Source: Epiperipatus broadwayi (lineage: Eukaryota; Onychophora; Udeonychophora; Euonychophora; Peripatidae). Taken from it: a stretch of 64,000 nt of DNA. The notes beneath the pieces are model-generated. The model was not told the origin of the DNA, searched no databases, and saw only the letters and a list, made by a program, of their open reading frames with translations. Made by a program: the position numbers and the translations under genes. Position 1 is the first letter of the stretch. Each line of letters opens with the position of its first letter. The DNA lies in assembly GCA_028023455.1 (NCBI GenBank), contig JAQFVV010000037.1, positions 1,300,001 to 1,364,000 on the forward strand, read 5' to 3'. Below, in pieces: positions 47,500 through 60,900 of the stretch.

Positions 47500-48880
47500 A
47501 TACATTTGGCAATGCAATAAGAAAGAGTAGTTATTATACTTCAATGTTATTATTATTATCTAATAAAATTGAAATATCGATTTAAATTTGAAAACAAAAA
47601 ATGAAAATGTTTCTTCAGAACATGATTTATCAATGATAGAGGCCCAAAACATGTCAAATTAAAACAATGAATGTATATTTTTATAACATATCTTTCAGTA
47701 GTTTTGCATTCAAGTCAAAGAAAGAAAATAAAGGATACAGAAAAGCAATACATTCATATCCAATGGATTGAGAATTCACTATATTCCATAACTTTTGATC
47801 CGCCATTTGCTTTTCTAATACATATCAGTATTAAAAAATTTAATAATAGGCAATTAATCCTATAGACTCTATAAAGGTGTTTATTATTCAATTGATATAA
47901 GAAAACTGTAAAATGGTCTAAATCTTTTAATCTTTTATTTTATTGAATGAAGGGACCTTTTCAATACCCAAGACAGAAGGTCATGAGCAGTTCCAAAGGA
48001 AATTTTTTTTTTTTTAATATTTTAGTGCAGTAAACTATTTAGAACTGAATGGTTGCCAATCAGAAAGGATGGTAAAAAATTAATAAGTTTTTGAGATAAG
48101 AATGTTAAGGTGGTTTTCATGAAAACAATAACAGTATCCTGTTAAAATGAAACTCGTGTGTGTCTGTGAACTTTCTTAAGGTTATAAATAATCCTGAATA
48201 AATGAATCTCATGCTGAAAAATAATATATATATAAGAAATTAAAGTTTTAGAATTGAACTAAGAATGAAAGATATTAATAATAAAATGAAAACAAAATTT
48301 ATTTGGATTTGTAGGGAAAAAGCCCTCAGTAATTGATAATAAAGGAGGAATATAATTATATGAAGAATATCGGCAGTCATTGAAGACTGGCCTGAATATT
48401 AATATAAATTGAATGAACAATTTTTTTATGCAGAAAGTCCGTGCTGCTAACCTCCAACTATACTATATCATTCCATGATCCGTAAATATGCCCACATACA
48501 GATCGTGCTGATATATTCTATTTGATATTTTGTAATATCTTTTAACTTCTCATTAGCAAACTTTTTTTCAAAAAGATTCAGTACCATGTTTAATTCTAAC
48601 TCTTCATTGCACTTAATTCTCAATCATATCTTTCCATTGAAGACAATCAATATTGCACTTCTTTGGATTGCCTTTGAGATCGTTTTTATTATGTGAACAG
48701 GATCTGCCTCTCGCACAAAAATCATACTCGATTCTTTATAAAATACCTTATGTGATTTTACAACAGTGGACTTTATAATATTCTATATGATCACTTAAAG
48801 AACATAGTGATTGATTTCATGATGTTGCCAAAGTATTTTTAGAATTTTACAGAACATCTTTAAATTAAAATTTTCCAAGC
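47500..48880. other. AT-rich non-coding DNA
   Basis: No recognisable gene or element. Confidence 0.5.
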
Positions 48881-49107
48881 CTTTATATCAGTGGTCAGCA
48901 ACCGGTGGTCCGTGACATAATTTTAATGGTTCACAAAGAAATTCAGATATATTTAAATTCGCTAAGCTCATTTAATAAAATTTTTAAATAAAAAATAAAG
49001 TTCAATATTCATCAAAATATAAAATTATAAAATTACAAACCAATTTTTCTTTAAAAAACTTGTTTTTTAATTATTATGACTATATGAATTTTTATTTCAA
49101 AAGCAAC

Positions 49108-49142
49108 GTTTCGACTATTTATTTCCTTATAGTCTTTTTCAA
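49108..49142 (-). ncRNA. Decayed hammerhead-like module
   Basis: Minus strand TTGAAAAA - GACTAT hairpin (10-bp loop) - GAAACGTTG. The hairpin and GAAAC are intact, but CTGANGA has decayed to TTGAAAA. It is surely inactive. Confidence 0.4.
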
Positions 49143-49342
49143 GCCACTAAAATATACAAAAAAAAATAACAAAATAAATAAAATTAAAACATTATATAAA
49201 TCTAATATACAATATAAAAACATTACCTTCCTCTATTTAAAAAAACTATAATTTAAACTTCTATTTAAACCACTCTGTTTAAATTATATTTAGATAAAAT
49301 ATCTTATCTTAAAACCAGTCTTATCATCTACAAAAATCAATA

Positions 49343-49651
49343 AAGTATAGGGGATTTGAACTCAGATTTTCAAGCACCCTTCAATTATCCACACTATCTC
49401 ATACAACTGATACACATGGCCACACACATGTAGAAAAGATAAATAATCATCAATATACATATTTCTTGCTAAACCAGCATGTGTGGGAGATGATAATCTG
49501 GACCAACTGATGAGTGCTGGTTTAGCAAGAAATATGTATATTGGTGATTAGTTATCTTTTTTACATGTGTGTGACCATGTGTCTCAGTTGTATGAGATAG
49601 TGTGGATAGTTGAAGGGTGCTTGAAAATCTGAGTTCAAATCCCCTATACTT
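49343..49651. repeat. Fold-back element with tRNA-like arms and hammerhead
   Basis: Arms of about 130 bp pair from AAGTATAGGGGATTTGAACT (49343) to its reverse complement ending at 49651. The right arm carries a complete hammerhead (49502-49545) and then a tRNA-like stretch: an A-box-like region with D-stem CTCA/TGAG (about 49583-49597), and a B-box-like GAGTTCAAATCCCC (49631-49644). The left arm repeats the tRNA-like part and the 3' half of the ribozyme, but stops before CTGATGA, so only one arm can fold a full ribozyme. Confidence 0.88.
49502..49545 (+). ncRNA. Hammerhead ribozyme candidate, type I
   Basis: Helix I ACCAA/TTGGT (49502-49506 with 49541-49545) is perfect. CTGATGA is at 49507-49513; helix II TGCT/AGCA has loop GGTTT and a G-A pair at its base. 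GAA (49529-49531) follows, then helix III AT/AT with tetraloop ATGT and U-A as the UH site. All conserved core bases (C3 to A9, G12-A14, U16.1) are present. Cleavage is predicted after A49540. Architecture matches the minimal type I hammerheads of Penelope-like elements. It is the strongest ribozyme call in the window. Confidence 0.68.
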
Positions 49652-50984
49652 ACAATTAAGCTCCAGGTTTGTGAAGAGTGCCTGATTTTCAAATATTTAT
49701 AAAAAAAATAAAGCCATATTATTATATGTAAAATAGAACAAGAACATTATATTGCTAATTGATTTGTTAAAAAATAATACTATGACTTTCCAAAATATCT
49801 ACCTCAAAGGTGTTTAATTAAGCTTTACTTAGTCAGTGGCATTGAAAAAGTAACAAAATAAGAATACCAAATTTTGTAAGACTAGGCATCAAATTTGACT
49901 ATGGCACACCTGTTAAATCATACTCAATGCTTGTATTAATTTGTACCTTTAAAAATTATGTTAGTGGCTCACAATATTAAAAGGTTGTCGACTGCTGCTT
50001 TATATTATATCCAGTAGGAAGTCAAATTCTTGCTTCCACACAATAAATTAAGTAAAATAATGGGTATGTGTTGCAACTCAACTAAATCCAAGTTTCTAAA
50101 TCTTCAGAATTATAGGTATATTAGTAAAAAAACAGTGGTGTTCATACATAAATAAAGTTGCATGCCTTTCCAACCCAGTTTAGTGACCAGATCTAATATT
50201 AAGTAATATTAAATAATCATTTGAAGCATATAATTCCAGATGTGTAAATGGGAATAAAAGAAAGCCTTTGAATTAAAAATATTTTTTCTCCACCTTCTAT
50301 TTATAATAAAAATTAATTTTAACTTTATACAATATTTTTAAGAAATATAACATAAAATTATTCTATATACATATAATTATTATAAATGTATATAAATTAC
50401 TTGAGGTGCAAAGGAAATAAAAATTATAACTGAAGTATGAAAATAGAGGAAATTAATGAATAAAAAACATAATAGACAGTACATTTTAATCACAATTATG
50501 GCTTAGCCCACACATAATTACACTAATTTCTTAGGAAATAAATAGATTTATAGTTTTCAGTTTGTATATTTATTTCAATTTGAATGAGTAAGCAAAAGGG
50601 AGGAAATAGCTATTGCTTAGTGTTTGCAATTATTTAAGTTCATTTATATACATTTAGTTGATTACTTAGCCTGAAACCTTATACATTTTAATTATATACA
50701 TTCTTAATTAATAAATTAGCTGAGTATTGAATGACCGAATTACTAATGATTTTATTAGTATTTTTTGCTTTCCTTTATCAGTTTTATTTTTCTGTTAAGT
50801 ATTAAATGCAGACTTTTTACTAATTACCACATATATTCCATTTAACCATCTTAGCTTATTTTCACACACACACACACACATATAGAAGATGGATCCATAC
50901 CAGTTGTGAACAACTTATTTCAAGCAGTGGGCCTCATGAGATAATACCATAAATTAGACCACATTATTAAAAAAAATCACAAAT

Positions 50985-51630
50985 AATATTCAATGGATTT
51001 TCTAATAAGAAAATAAAAATTGCTAATCTGAGTTAGAAGAAATTAACACCCACAAATATCTTAGTTAGATCATTACTACAAATGGAAATGTAATGGATGG
51101 AATTAATTCTGGAATTAAATTTGGATAGAGTGCTTTTGATAGAAATTACTTTATATTAAGTTAAATCGCATGATGTATGACTTAGATTTTCTTACCATTA
51201 TTCTTGGTATTAAGAGAAATAAGCCCATATGATTGAGAATGAAGATTTTTAATATATGTTTTATCAATACTTACTTATCGATCTAAGACTTGAATATTTA
51301 ACAAAAGAATAATTTAGATACTTCAAACTACTTAATGGTATATGGGAATATATTTGTTAGAAATATCAAGAAGAGATAAAAAGTGAAATACATGGCAAGA
51401 AAACAAGTATTACTGACATCACTGAAAGAATTAAAAGGCTGAAATGAAGCTGAATTGGACATAATGCTAGAAGAAATGGTAATAGATATACAATTGAATT
51501 TAAATTGAATCATAAGAGAATGTAAAAGATCTAGAAAAAGACCACGTGTGAGATGGATCAGAGAAATTGGATTATATTTAAAGATATCTTTATCTTGCAG
51601 TAGATCAATAATGATTGAAAATGATAATGA
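50985..51630 (+). mobile_element. RTE LINE 3' fragment
   Basis: Collinear with the 5830-6479 part of the intact RTE: ...NGFSNKKIKIA..., then a LIRSLLQMEM region, IKRLK near 51430, RKRPRVRWI near 51530, and CTTGCAGTAGATCAATAATG as the 3' end. It is heavily mutated and 5' truncated. Confidence 0.7.
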
Positions 51631-53520
51631 TACTAAAATAAAATTATTTTTTAAAAAATTCATTAAAAGTTATATATAACAAATAAATGAAAAAAAAAAA
51701 AAGAATTTTAGAAAAGGAATGAATGAGTGGTTCAAAACAAAATATATGTAAAAAAAAATTTAAATAATCAAGAATTAATCTTGTTATAGACGAAGTCATA
51801 AAAGACTACCTATGTTCCATCAGTCATAGGTTGTCCATACTTTGTTTATAGTTATGTCACTATCTTTATTCTATTTTACCTTGCATCCTTTTTGTGTTTT
51901 GTTTATATTTCTTAATGTTTATCTTCATATCTGTCAATAAAACATCACATAATAAAAATATTATTGCTTCTAAAAGCATTTAGTGAATATAAACAGAGAA
52001 AGTTATTGATTTGTTGGTATATACTATCCTAGCCAAAGCATGAAAGGGTGTCAACTAATTTAAAGTCAAGATCATTCAAATATATACACATGCATCCTAG
52101 TGAAAAGGTGACTTTCCAATCACCTGCAATGTCGTCTCTAAATTAGTTATGTAATAGTATAATTTTTTGCATATGTAAAATAGATTAAATTCATTCAAAA
52201 AGATAATTTTATTTTTGTCTTTGTTGTTCTGAAATATCTCAATAGAGTTTTTTAGTAGGTAGAATGCTTTATTTTTTTACTTCATTTATCATATAATTAT
52301 TCCTTTATTTTTTTAATTATAATTTAAGCCTTTATCCAAATTTAATATTATCTTCAATCTTTTGAAAGATTTAATATTTCAAAAATATTTTTTTATTTAA
52401 ATATATATATATCATTTTTCAGATTTGTTTTGGAAAATGGTTCATTTTTAAGAGTTTATATATTATGAATAATATTTATTCACATCACTTAATTTAATCA
52501 TAGACTATTTTTTCTTCATGTTTTATGTGTTTACATTTAAAGTTTTTTTAAAAATTAATATTATAATTTACTTACTATATTACATATATACACCAACAAA
52601 ATATTATATGACTTTCTCCATTTACTTTTACCATATATATTCAAGAGCAGATCTCTACTCTATTGCATCGCCATCTATTGTAAGTTTGAGTAATCAATGG
52701 ACATTAAATGCTAGTGGTATTATATCAGAGTTTTCGAGTTTCATGTTCAATGTATAAAAGGATAAATTATTCAATTGAAAAATGTATACTTTTTGAATGA
52801 AAAGTTTTTTATGATGTTGCTATAATTTGCCACTATAAATAATAAATGAAATCAAATTTCAAATTCTGAAATAATATATTTTCAAATGTATATCCTAGAA
52901 TGAAATCCAGCTATAAAAAGTATTTCATATAATGCTAAATTTGTTATATTTAAATAAATTTTAATCAATGGTAATTGATTTGTAATAACCCCTAGCATTC
53001 AAACATCTTGAATATGATTAAAATTAAGAATCATTCTTCTTGCCTTAAATATTACATGAGTCATAGGAAAATCTATGCATAAAATCCTTATTACAAGTCC
53101 TAATTGCTTAGCGTTACTAATGAAATAATTTTTTTAAGATTACACTCATAATTTATTACGATTTTTGTCATAAATATTGATAGTCTTGATAAAAATAATA
53201 ATTATAAATAACCTTTCTTAAAAACTTGATAACATGAAACATTAATTTCAATAACAAGTAGAGTTGAAGGGTGAAGTCGAGCTGAAACTGGAAGTGGACC
53301 CGCTACAGCTTTGGGTAATTATGCCAAAAAAAGGAATTTGTACTCTTTTAATAATTTTAGACATGTTATAATTAAATCAATTACTAAAATAATATTAAGA
53401 TCAAAAAATTTAATCTAAAAAAAGTTCAATTTCAATGCTTTACATACAAAGTGTGTTCCACTAAAAGGTTAGCTGGTGACATAGTTTAACTATTCCCCAC
53501 AAAAACATATCTAGATTACG
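51631..53520. other. AT-rich non-coding DNA
   Basis: A short segment at about 52648-52740 (TCTATTGCATCGCCATCTATTG...AATCAATGGACATTAAATGC) may be a remnant of hammerhead repeat family 3. Nothing else is recognised. Confidence 0.4.
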
Positions 53521-53559
53521 AGCATATCTAGATTAACTCTGACAGAATATGTTAAAATT

Positions 53560-53760
53560 AAATTAGTTTTAAATTGGGAAAAACTGCTTTTGAAATGTTT
53601 GAAATGATTCAAACTATATATGGCAGAAAAGGTCCGAGTTACAAAAACATTTTCAAAATGGTTTTCAAGAGTTTGTGATGGCTATAAGAGCATTGAAGAC
53701 AATCCACAAAAGTGCAAAACACACTGTTGCATTTTATGTTAGAATTCATGATTCAGATAT
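53560..53760 (+). mobile_element. Mariner transposase relic
   Basis: From 53571, one frame reads KLGKTAFEMFEMIQTIYG and goes on to KNIFK. After a frame change it continues KWFSRVCDGYKSIEDNPQK (53655-53714). These match in order the N-terminal helix-turn-helix region of mariner transposases (KLGKTATETYEML..., then FEWHKRFKEGRE-VEDD). No terminal repeats or catalytic aspartates were found nearby, so it is a fragment. Confidence 0.7.
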
Positions 53761-54412
53761 GCTAACCCCTTAAAATTTTTATGGTGAATAGTTATACTAG
53801 GACTATGCAACACATGCATTGATTCAAATATGGTTTTGCAGAAAGCTTAGAGAAAATGCATAACAAAAAAACCATCTCCAATTTAATTTCTTAAAGTGGT
53901 TAATATCTTTGTCCTGTTTGATTCAACATTCTGATAACAAATTATTAAACTGTATGATATTAACTTAACCCATCTCACCCAATGACAATTAACATAAAAT
54001 TTTGAGAAATAACCAAAAAAAAATTATAAGAATAACAAACAAAAACAAAACTTTTTTTCTTTCCTCATATAGTCAGTATTAAATTTTATAACTAAACCTG
54101 AAATTTAAAAAAATTACTGACATATTAGTTCTAGGTTTAAATTCAGTCATCTTTGTAAAGATCAGAAGCTAGTCTGAGGGTGTGAATATAATATTGTTAC
54201 TATTTAATGACCATCAATTATACATGTTTACAATAAATAGCTCTGAGCAGAGATAAGAGAATTTTTCCTAAATACATATATTATGTATAGGTTTTTATAA
54301 AATCCTTAATTTGAATTATCAGTTACAATAAAATTTTATTTGCTCTCTTTTTATACATATGTAGGGAATAGAAACAATACGTACCACTAGCTGTAATCCA
54401 TATATTTGAAAT

Positions 54413-54540
54413 GTCCCGTAGCTATATTATTCAAGCCACACTTCCCCTTTAAATAAAGAAAGCTCAAATTTTAGCATCACACTGAAAATTCAAGCTTTAT
54501 TTAAAGGGGGAGTATGGCTGGAATAATATAGCTATGGGGC
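54413..54540. mobile_element. Palindromic MITE-like fold-back
   Basis: TGTCCCGTAGCTATATTATTC...CTTCCCCTTTAAATAAAG pairs with CTTTATTTAAAGGGGGAG...GAATAATATAGCTATGGGG. Stem arms are about 50 bp with a central loop of about 30 bp. No coding capacity. Target duplication unclear. Confidence 0.75.
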
Positions 54541-54749
54541 TTGTCAAACATTATATATATGTATATGCAGCACATATGCATAATTAATCAAAAATTATAT
54601 TAGGAAGTAGTTGGCACTTGATTGATTTGATAGCTAGTAAAGTGTTTAAAAAAAGATGTAGCTGAATGTGTAAAGGAAAACAAACAATACTGTTTTGTTA
54701 GGACTTTTTAGTTTCCAGGACTTTGCACATCAGTAAGTTCACAATTTTA

Positions 54750-56400
54750 GTCTTTAAATAGATAATATTGGAAGTAGAAAAGGGAATACTAAAATACAAG
54801 ATGGATAGTTATGAGATGAGAAATAAGAATACAAAAGGTTCGTATTCTGATAATAAAAGCTGATAGAATAGATATTGACTTAGAACCATGAGTAAAAATT
54901 TTTATAAATAATGATTTTGTAAATGATAAGTCATTGGTGGTAAGGCTGAAAAAAGTTCTGAGTACGTATATAATTGTAAACTAAAAAAAAAAAAATTCAG
55001 CATGAAGAGATTAAAAAATGGAGTGGTGAAACGGTATAGTAGCTCAGAAAAGAAAATATTGTTGGAGATTGTAGATTAAAATTAAGAAATTAAATATTGA
55101 TTCATTTTTGTAGGGAAAATAACATGGCAATAAACAAAGAGATGGCTTTAAATTTATAAGAGGATTTATACTTAAAAAGTAGTAGGCAATAAAAAATATT
55201 TCATTTGGATTATATAAGAATTCTTAATAGTTTTGGTAATACCATTAAGAATGTAGTGACATATCCTAAAGTTGGTGTAGATTTATGCAATAGCTTAGGT
55301 GTAACAGAATTGATTTTAAATTTTAAGAATATAAGAAGGTTGGAGCCACAGAAAAAAGAAGGTATTTATAAATTAAAAGAGAAAATTAAGGAAAATTTTA
55401 TACAAAAATTTTTGAGTTAAAAAAAAAGTGAAAACATTAATAGTATATGTTCTAATGTAAATACAAATTAAAACCAATAAGTTGTTTTAAAAAAATTTTA
55501 TTGGTAAATTAATTTGTTTTAAGAAAGTATTAATATTTTTTTCCTGCAATTATAATTTATTTAGAGAAATGACTTAATATAGTAATAAAAGACATTTTTG
55601 AATAGTAAGGCCAGTTGAAATGTTAATGAGTGTATTGGATGGGTGTCATTAAGACAGGTTCTAGATAGATATATTTATTGCAGGTCTGAAGAGGAACTTG
55701 GATTTAGAAAAGGTAGAAATACTATCAATATAAAAAATGGACATTTGTATTGTTTCATAAATATCGAAAAGAGATTGGCTTTCAAGAAGAATTATTTTTA
55801 TTCTACTCCATTTAAAATGCAAACAAGAAAAATACAATAATTATTTCTCATGCCAAATGTTGCATTGACAAAGACAAACCAGAAAAAGATATGGGAATAT
55901 GGATATAATAGTGCTTCTTTTTAGTGTCCATTGATGATTCAGAATCATAGTAGGTAATTATGGCATAAGATAGAGAAAACTGTTCTTGGAAGAATTAAGA
56001 GTATGCTAAGAGTATCGTGTTGTTTTGTGTTATTTTGCTGGAAATTTTGAAGAAGAAAGATATAATGCAGAAGGAAAAAATAATTACACTATTAGAAAAT
56101 TTATATGTAATTAAAAGATATTTGCAAAATTAAATAGATACAGTGATTTATTTTCTGTTTCTGTTTGATGAAGTGCTAAATTTAGTTCTATCCCTATAAA
56201 GATAGAATTAACATTTGGGATTGGGTAGTTCATTGCATTAATTTTCAAATGATTCATCATCATTATGTTCAGTTACTAAGAATTAGCTTACCAAAATGTT
56301 TAATAGGATTAATGAAATTTAAAGAAAGTTTAGGGTGAAAATAGAGATATAAAAGTCTAAACATTTATTATAAATTAGCATGAGCTATGCTTATTTTCAA
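54750..56400 (+). mobile_element. Decayed LINE fragments
   Basis: At 55655-55790 the reading CRSEEELGFRKGRNTI...LYCFINIEKRLAF follows the usual LINE order (the QFGFRKGRST region, then F-D-EKAFD). Frame 55205-55420 is a neighbouring open piece of uncertain identity. Downstream DNA continues in the same low-C purine-rich style to about 56400. It probably belongs to the same family as 31505-33245, but the link is weak. Confidence 0.45.
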
Positions 56401-56639
56401 TCATTTGATAAAAAAAAACTTTCATTACTTAAATTTGTATATAGTGAAATTATAACTTTTCTAAAAATAGTTATAAAGGGGGGGGGGAATCTTATATGTA
56501 AATCAGCTGACATAGAGTTTGCAGCAATTTTTAAAGATAGATTTCAATGACGAATGAAAAAAGTGTGGAACTAATCAATAAATTTTTATTTTTTGTGTGT
56601 TATTTTTTGATCACACAAAATAAATATACTCAGTATCAA

Positions 56640-57355
56640 CTTTCTTCATATAATATTGCCACTTAGTGCAAGCCATAGTAATCAATGGATGCTGGAAAGT
56701 TAGTACATCAAAATATCTAGAGTTTACTCATTCAATATTCACAATCTAGTTTTTAGCTTATGGTTTTAATCAATGAAGAATTGAAAGTGCTGCACTTAGA
56801 TCTTTGTATCTAATGAATCCCTCCAGCAGCCACTTTAAACCTTTTTAGTTAACTATAAAACTATGAGCCCAACTGAAAATACAATAATGTTTTAAATCCA
56901 AGCTAATTCATTTGTTTAATCACACATATCTGAACCTAGTTCAGTGTCCATATATTTTGATGTCTTTGGTTTTTTAAATGGTTTAGTTAAAGAATGTTGT
57001 TGACTATGGTCATTAAAAAAACAAAATATGTAGATACTAAACTGAGTTCGGATCTGTATGACTATACAAGCAAATTAGCTTAGATTGAAAACATTATTGT
57101 ATTTTCAGTTTGGTATCATAGCTTTATAGTTGACTAAAAAGGTAAAAGGTGGCTACTGGAAGGGATGCATCAGATCCAGGTACAGTGCTCTCAGATCCAA
57201 AGCTCCTCATTGATAAAAGCCATAAGCTAGAAACTAGTTTGAGGATATTGGATGAAACCAGATAGGAATTTTGATGCACTAAATCTTTTAGCATCCATTG
57301 ATTACTATAGCTAACACTAGGTGGCAATATTATATAGAGAAAGTTGCTACAGTAC
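56640..57355. repeat. Head-to-head pair of family 3 hammerhead repeats
   Basis: The left copy (56640-56980, inverted) and right copy (57030-57355) are reverse complements over most of their length. Both contain AATCAATGGATGCT or its complement, the TAGCTTATGG ribozyme region, and GGTGGCTACTGG or its complement. The left arm's ribozyme core is TTGATTA and the right arm's is TTGATAA, both inactivated, yet the right arm keeps a 6-bp helix I. Confidence 0.82.
57204..57245 (+). ncRNA. Inactivated hammerhead with preserved helix I
   Basis: Helix I TCCTCA/TGAGGA (57204-57209 with 57240-57245) is perfect. The core reads TTGATAA (57210-57216) instead of CTGATGA. Helix II AGC/GCT, GAA, helix III AC/GT with loop TA, and U at the cleavage position are present. 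Loss of C3 and G8 should abolish cleavage. Confidence 0.5.
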
Positions 57356-57479
57356 TAACAGATTGTGTAAACATAAGAAATAGTGTCATGTGATGTTATA
57401 ATAGTTTAATACCATTCCTAATCAAGTGATGTTGGTGTTTATGGGTATTAAAAATCAAAGATACTAAAATATTATAGAT

Positions 57480-57830
57480 AACTGAACTGAATTCGGATCT
57501 GTATAATTATATAAGCAAATTAACTTGGATTAAAAACATTATTATTAGTTTGGGCTCTTAGCTTTATAGCTAACTAAAAAGACAAAAGGTGGCTACTGGA
57601 GGGTTGCATTAAATTCAAAGATCTAGGTGCAATGCTCTCAGATATAAGGTTCTTCACTGATGAAAGCCGTATGTTAGAAATGAGTAGACCCTAGATAGAA
57701 TTTTGATGTGTTAACCTTCTAGCATCCATTGATTGCTATGGCTTGCACTAGTTGGCAGTATTGATGAAGAAAGTTGCTACTGTATTAACAGATTATAGGT
57801 GCTCAAGAAATGGTGATCATATGATGTTAT
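57480..57830 (+). repeat. Third local copy of hammerhead repeat family 3
   Basis: Direct repeat of 57030-57355: GAATTCGGATCTGTATAATT, TTAACTTGGATTAAAAACAT, GGTGGCTACTGGAGGG, then CTGATGA (57657-57663) and GAAAT (57677-57681), then CATCCATTGATTGCTATGGC. The core is intact, but helix I no longer pairs and helix II is weak. Confidence 0.78.
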
Positions 57831-57854
57831 AGTCGTAAAATAAATATACAGAAT

Positions 57855-57940
57855 ATTAAATAATATTTACTAAGGCTTTAACCTCAAGAATATGCATGTA
57901 AAAATGCGATATTAGGGACCTCTACAGGTCTTAACCACAA
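57855..57940 (+). repeat. Uninterrupted copy of the repeat split by the 31.5-kb LINE
   Basis: ATATTTACTAAGGCTTTAAC...TGCGATATTAGGGACCTCTA corresponds, in reverse complement, to 31473-31504 plus 33246-33290. It therefore represents the pre-insertion structure of that repeat. Confidence 0.7.
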
Positions 57941-60900
57941 GCTTAATTAAAATATGTTATTTTTAATATTTGTTTATATTTCACAGCTTTAAAGATAGGA
58001 TGTAATAACTGCTTTAGCTGTGATAATAGTTTTACTTTGATTTCAAAAACTAGTGAATTTATCTCAATAACATATTAAATTATTTTTGATAATAGTAATA
58101 ATTCAATGAGACTTTTTTTTTTTTGAAAATGACTATTGTGTTTGCAAAAGTTCTCTTAGAAAATAGAGATAATATATTTTAAAATTGGCTATTAACGATT
58201 TATACTGGAGTCACCCATAAACGAGTTTGGTCATTCCAATTCCAAGAAAAGAAAAAAACTGTTCTAGAAATGAATTTTGTAATGTCTGTACAAACCAATG
58301 ATTAATTATGTTTGCTAAAAAAAAATATGACTCTTAGATTTATATTACTATCGTCTGCACTCGAAATATGGCTCTTAGATTTATATTACTATCGTCTGCA
58401 CTCGGCTATGAATTTGAAGTCCAGGAACTTCGAAAGCTCTTAGTGCAGATAAACATATATTTTTTACAATATTAAACTTCTCTAACCTAAGCGTGTTAGC
58501 GCAGAATTATTGATATTATATAATGTATATCAATATATTTAAACTGTAAGAGTGAAATGTGAATTATAAACATATGTCGATATGTTTAATGTAAGAATTA
58601 ACTTTGAATTATAAATTAAGACTATATATTAATACCTATTCTTATTTTTACAATTATCTTTTTTTTTTTTAGAATTACTTTTAAAATCTTTTATCTCTTT
58701 GTTGTTGTTTTTAACAAAATAATGATAATACAAATCAAGATTTGTGAAGAAGCTAATTCGCTGGAATAATCTTCATCATGGATTTGACAGGTTTTAGCCT
58801 GAAGGTTTGTTTCTAATATGTCAACCTTCACACAACAAGCATTAATAGTCAATAGCAGTCTTTAAAAAAAAAAAAAAAAAAATGAATGAGCCAGGTGTAA
58901 AAAAAAAACATTAATAAAATTTGAATAAATCTATCATGCAATTGAAAAAAAATAATAATTTTTTTTTAATTTTACGAATAGCTAATAAAAAAATATCAAA
59001 TATAAGTTTAATTGTAAATACTTGTATATATTATGAGAAATTGGAAATACAATTAATTGCAAGCATATAATTCTATTGTCACTCATGATAGTTGGATCCT
59101 AATATAACTGAAGTGATTGGACACTGTAAGATAAAAGAAAAAAAGGACAATAAGAGAAAGAGTATAGATGAGATGGTAAAAAGTATCCCAAATAGTACAT
59201 TGTCTATAACAAATGATAAGGCTGCACAAAATATTCTGAGTATTCACCACCTGTGGATCCCATAGATAGCCTGATTTCAGCAACTGACATATCTTGCATC
59301 TTATGATTTCATGATCGAAGTGTAAATATTGATATGCTAAGAAAAATTGTATTTAGGGAGAGAAAATCATAGCAAACTTCTACCAATGACTATGTTTATA
59401 TTACTTGATTTGCATTTAATATTTAGTTACTTTGACTCTGCCTTTTAGGCTTAGAATATGTAATATATCAACTATTTTAAGTATAAAGGAACATTTTCAA
59501 TAATATTTTGGCAATAAGTTTATTGTAATCAATTAATAAAATGTGCTCCTAATGAAGGGCCTGAAGATCATTTTTAGATTGGCTCTTTTAACGTCTGACT
59601 CAAAGGGAGAGTATTTCCATTCAAAAATTTACTATAGTACTATTCAAGCAATGTAGTATTGGATCATAGCAATAATAATACCTTTAAATACTTCATCAAG
59701 TAAGTCCACCTTCAGCTCTTATACTTTCTGCTTTATTCACAATTGCCATATAAACTATATAACTATACAGCAAGCCAAACTTTCATTCAAAAGTATTCCT
59801 AACTCTTTAAATTAAGTGCATTTAAAATAGACGGGGGGGGGGGGACTAAAAACTATCAAATGTTACATGATTACCATCATCCATCCCACATATTAGAAAC
59901 CAAATTGTAAACATTCAACAATTAAAATATATGGGTGAAATCTCCAGTTTACATTTAATTAAACAGTGTGACCAGTTTTTGATACTTCTTTAAGATAAAA
60001 AGGTTAGCTCAACTTCTAATCCACTATTGCAGACAACTTTAGATAGTGAGAAATAAAAGGTAGTCATGGATATAAATGCAAATTAGTCCCCCTAAACCAG
60101 AAACTGAATCTTTCAAAATAAATTTCAGTGTTTAGATATATACCTAGATATCTAATAGGCTTTTCATTGTGCTACCATCTGCTCATTTCCATTGATTTCT
60201 TTCAATATTGACATAATGAATTCTAGAATAGAAAAAGTCACTGAACCATAGAATTTGAATATATATAATATATATTTGTATATATATTCATGTATTGTTC
60301 ATGATATTGTGGAGAAATAAGTAAAGACCTTTACTCAGTGAACTATAAATGGCTGGTGAATGAACAAATAAAATATTTGTATGATTAGTTGCTCAGAGGG
60401 TCAGGTAGTACTTAAATACAACACCGTTTAAGCAAGAATAATTTCAATTACTTGATCATGCTGGTATTTATTTATTTATTTATTTGTTTTCCTCATTTGA
60501 AAATCAATCCAGAAACCTCCTTGATATGATAAATATTATTTATATGTATATATAGGGAATTGGGTAAAATAATGGAAACATTGTTATCTTAACTAATTAA
60601 GTGATCTACATCAAGAGAATGTAGGATAGAATTATATATCATTTGGACAGAGTTTATACTTAGAGGAATACAAATCATTATTCATGGGGAAAATATCTTA
60701 ATTTTATTGGAGACCCCTTTAGGAGATGTGTAGCATCATCCTTTTACTGTCTCATGATTGCAACATGAAATGACCCTAGTCTCAACATACAAATAGCCTA
60801 TAGTTAAGACATGTCTGCCCCAAATCATTTCATAATTGGGGAAAAGATTAAAATTGGCTGATTAGCTTTTATCTTTTTGGTGATTTCTAAATTTAAAATC

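Larger units (their letters stand above)
48889..49997. mobile_element. Non-autonomous hAT element with nested repeats
   Basis: The left end CAGTGGTCAGCAACC and right end (reverse complement CAGCAGTCGACAACC) are flanked by the perfect 8-bp duplication CTTTATAT (48881-48888 and 49998-50005), diagnostic of hAT. There is no transposase frame. The interior holds a decayed hammerhead-like module at 49108-49142 (-) and a complete fold-back element at 49343-49651, which probably inserted into it. Confidence 0.88.
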
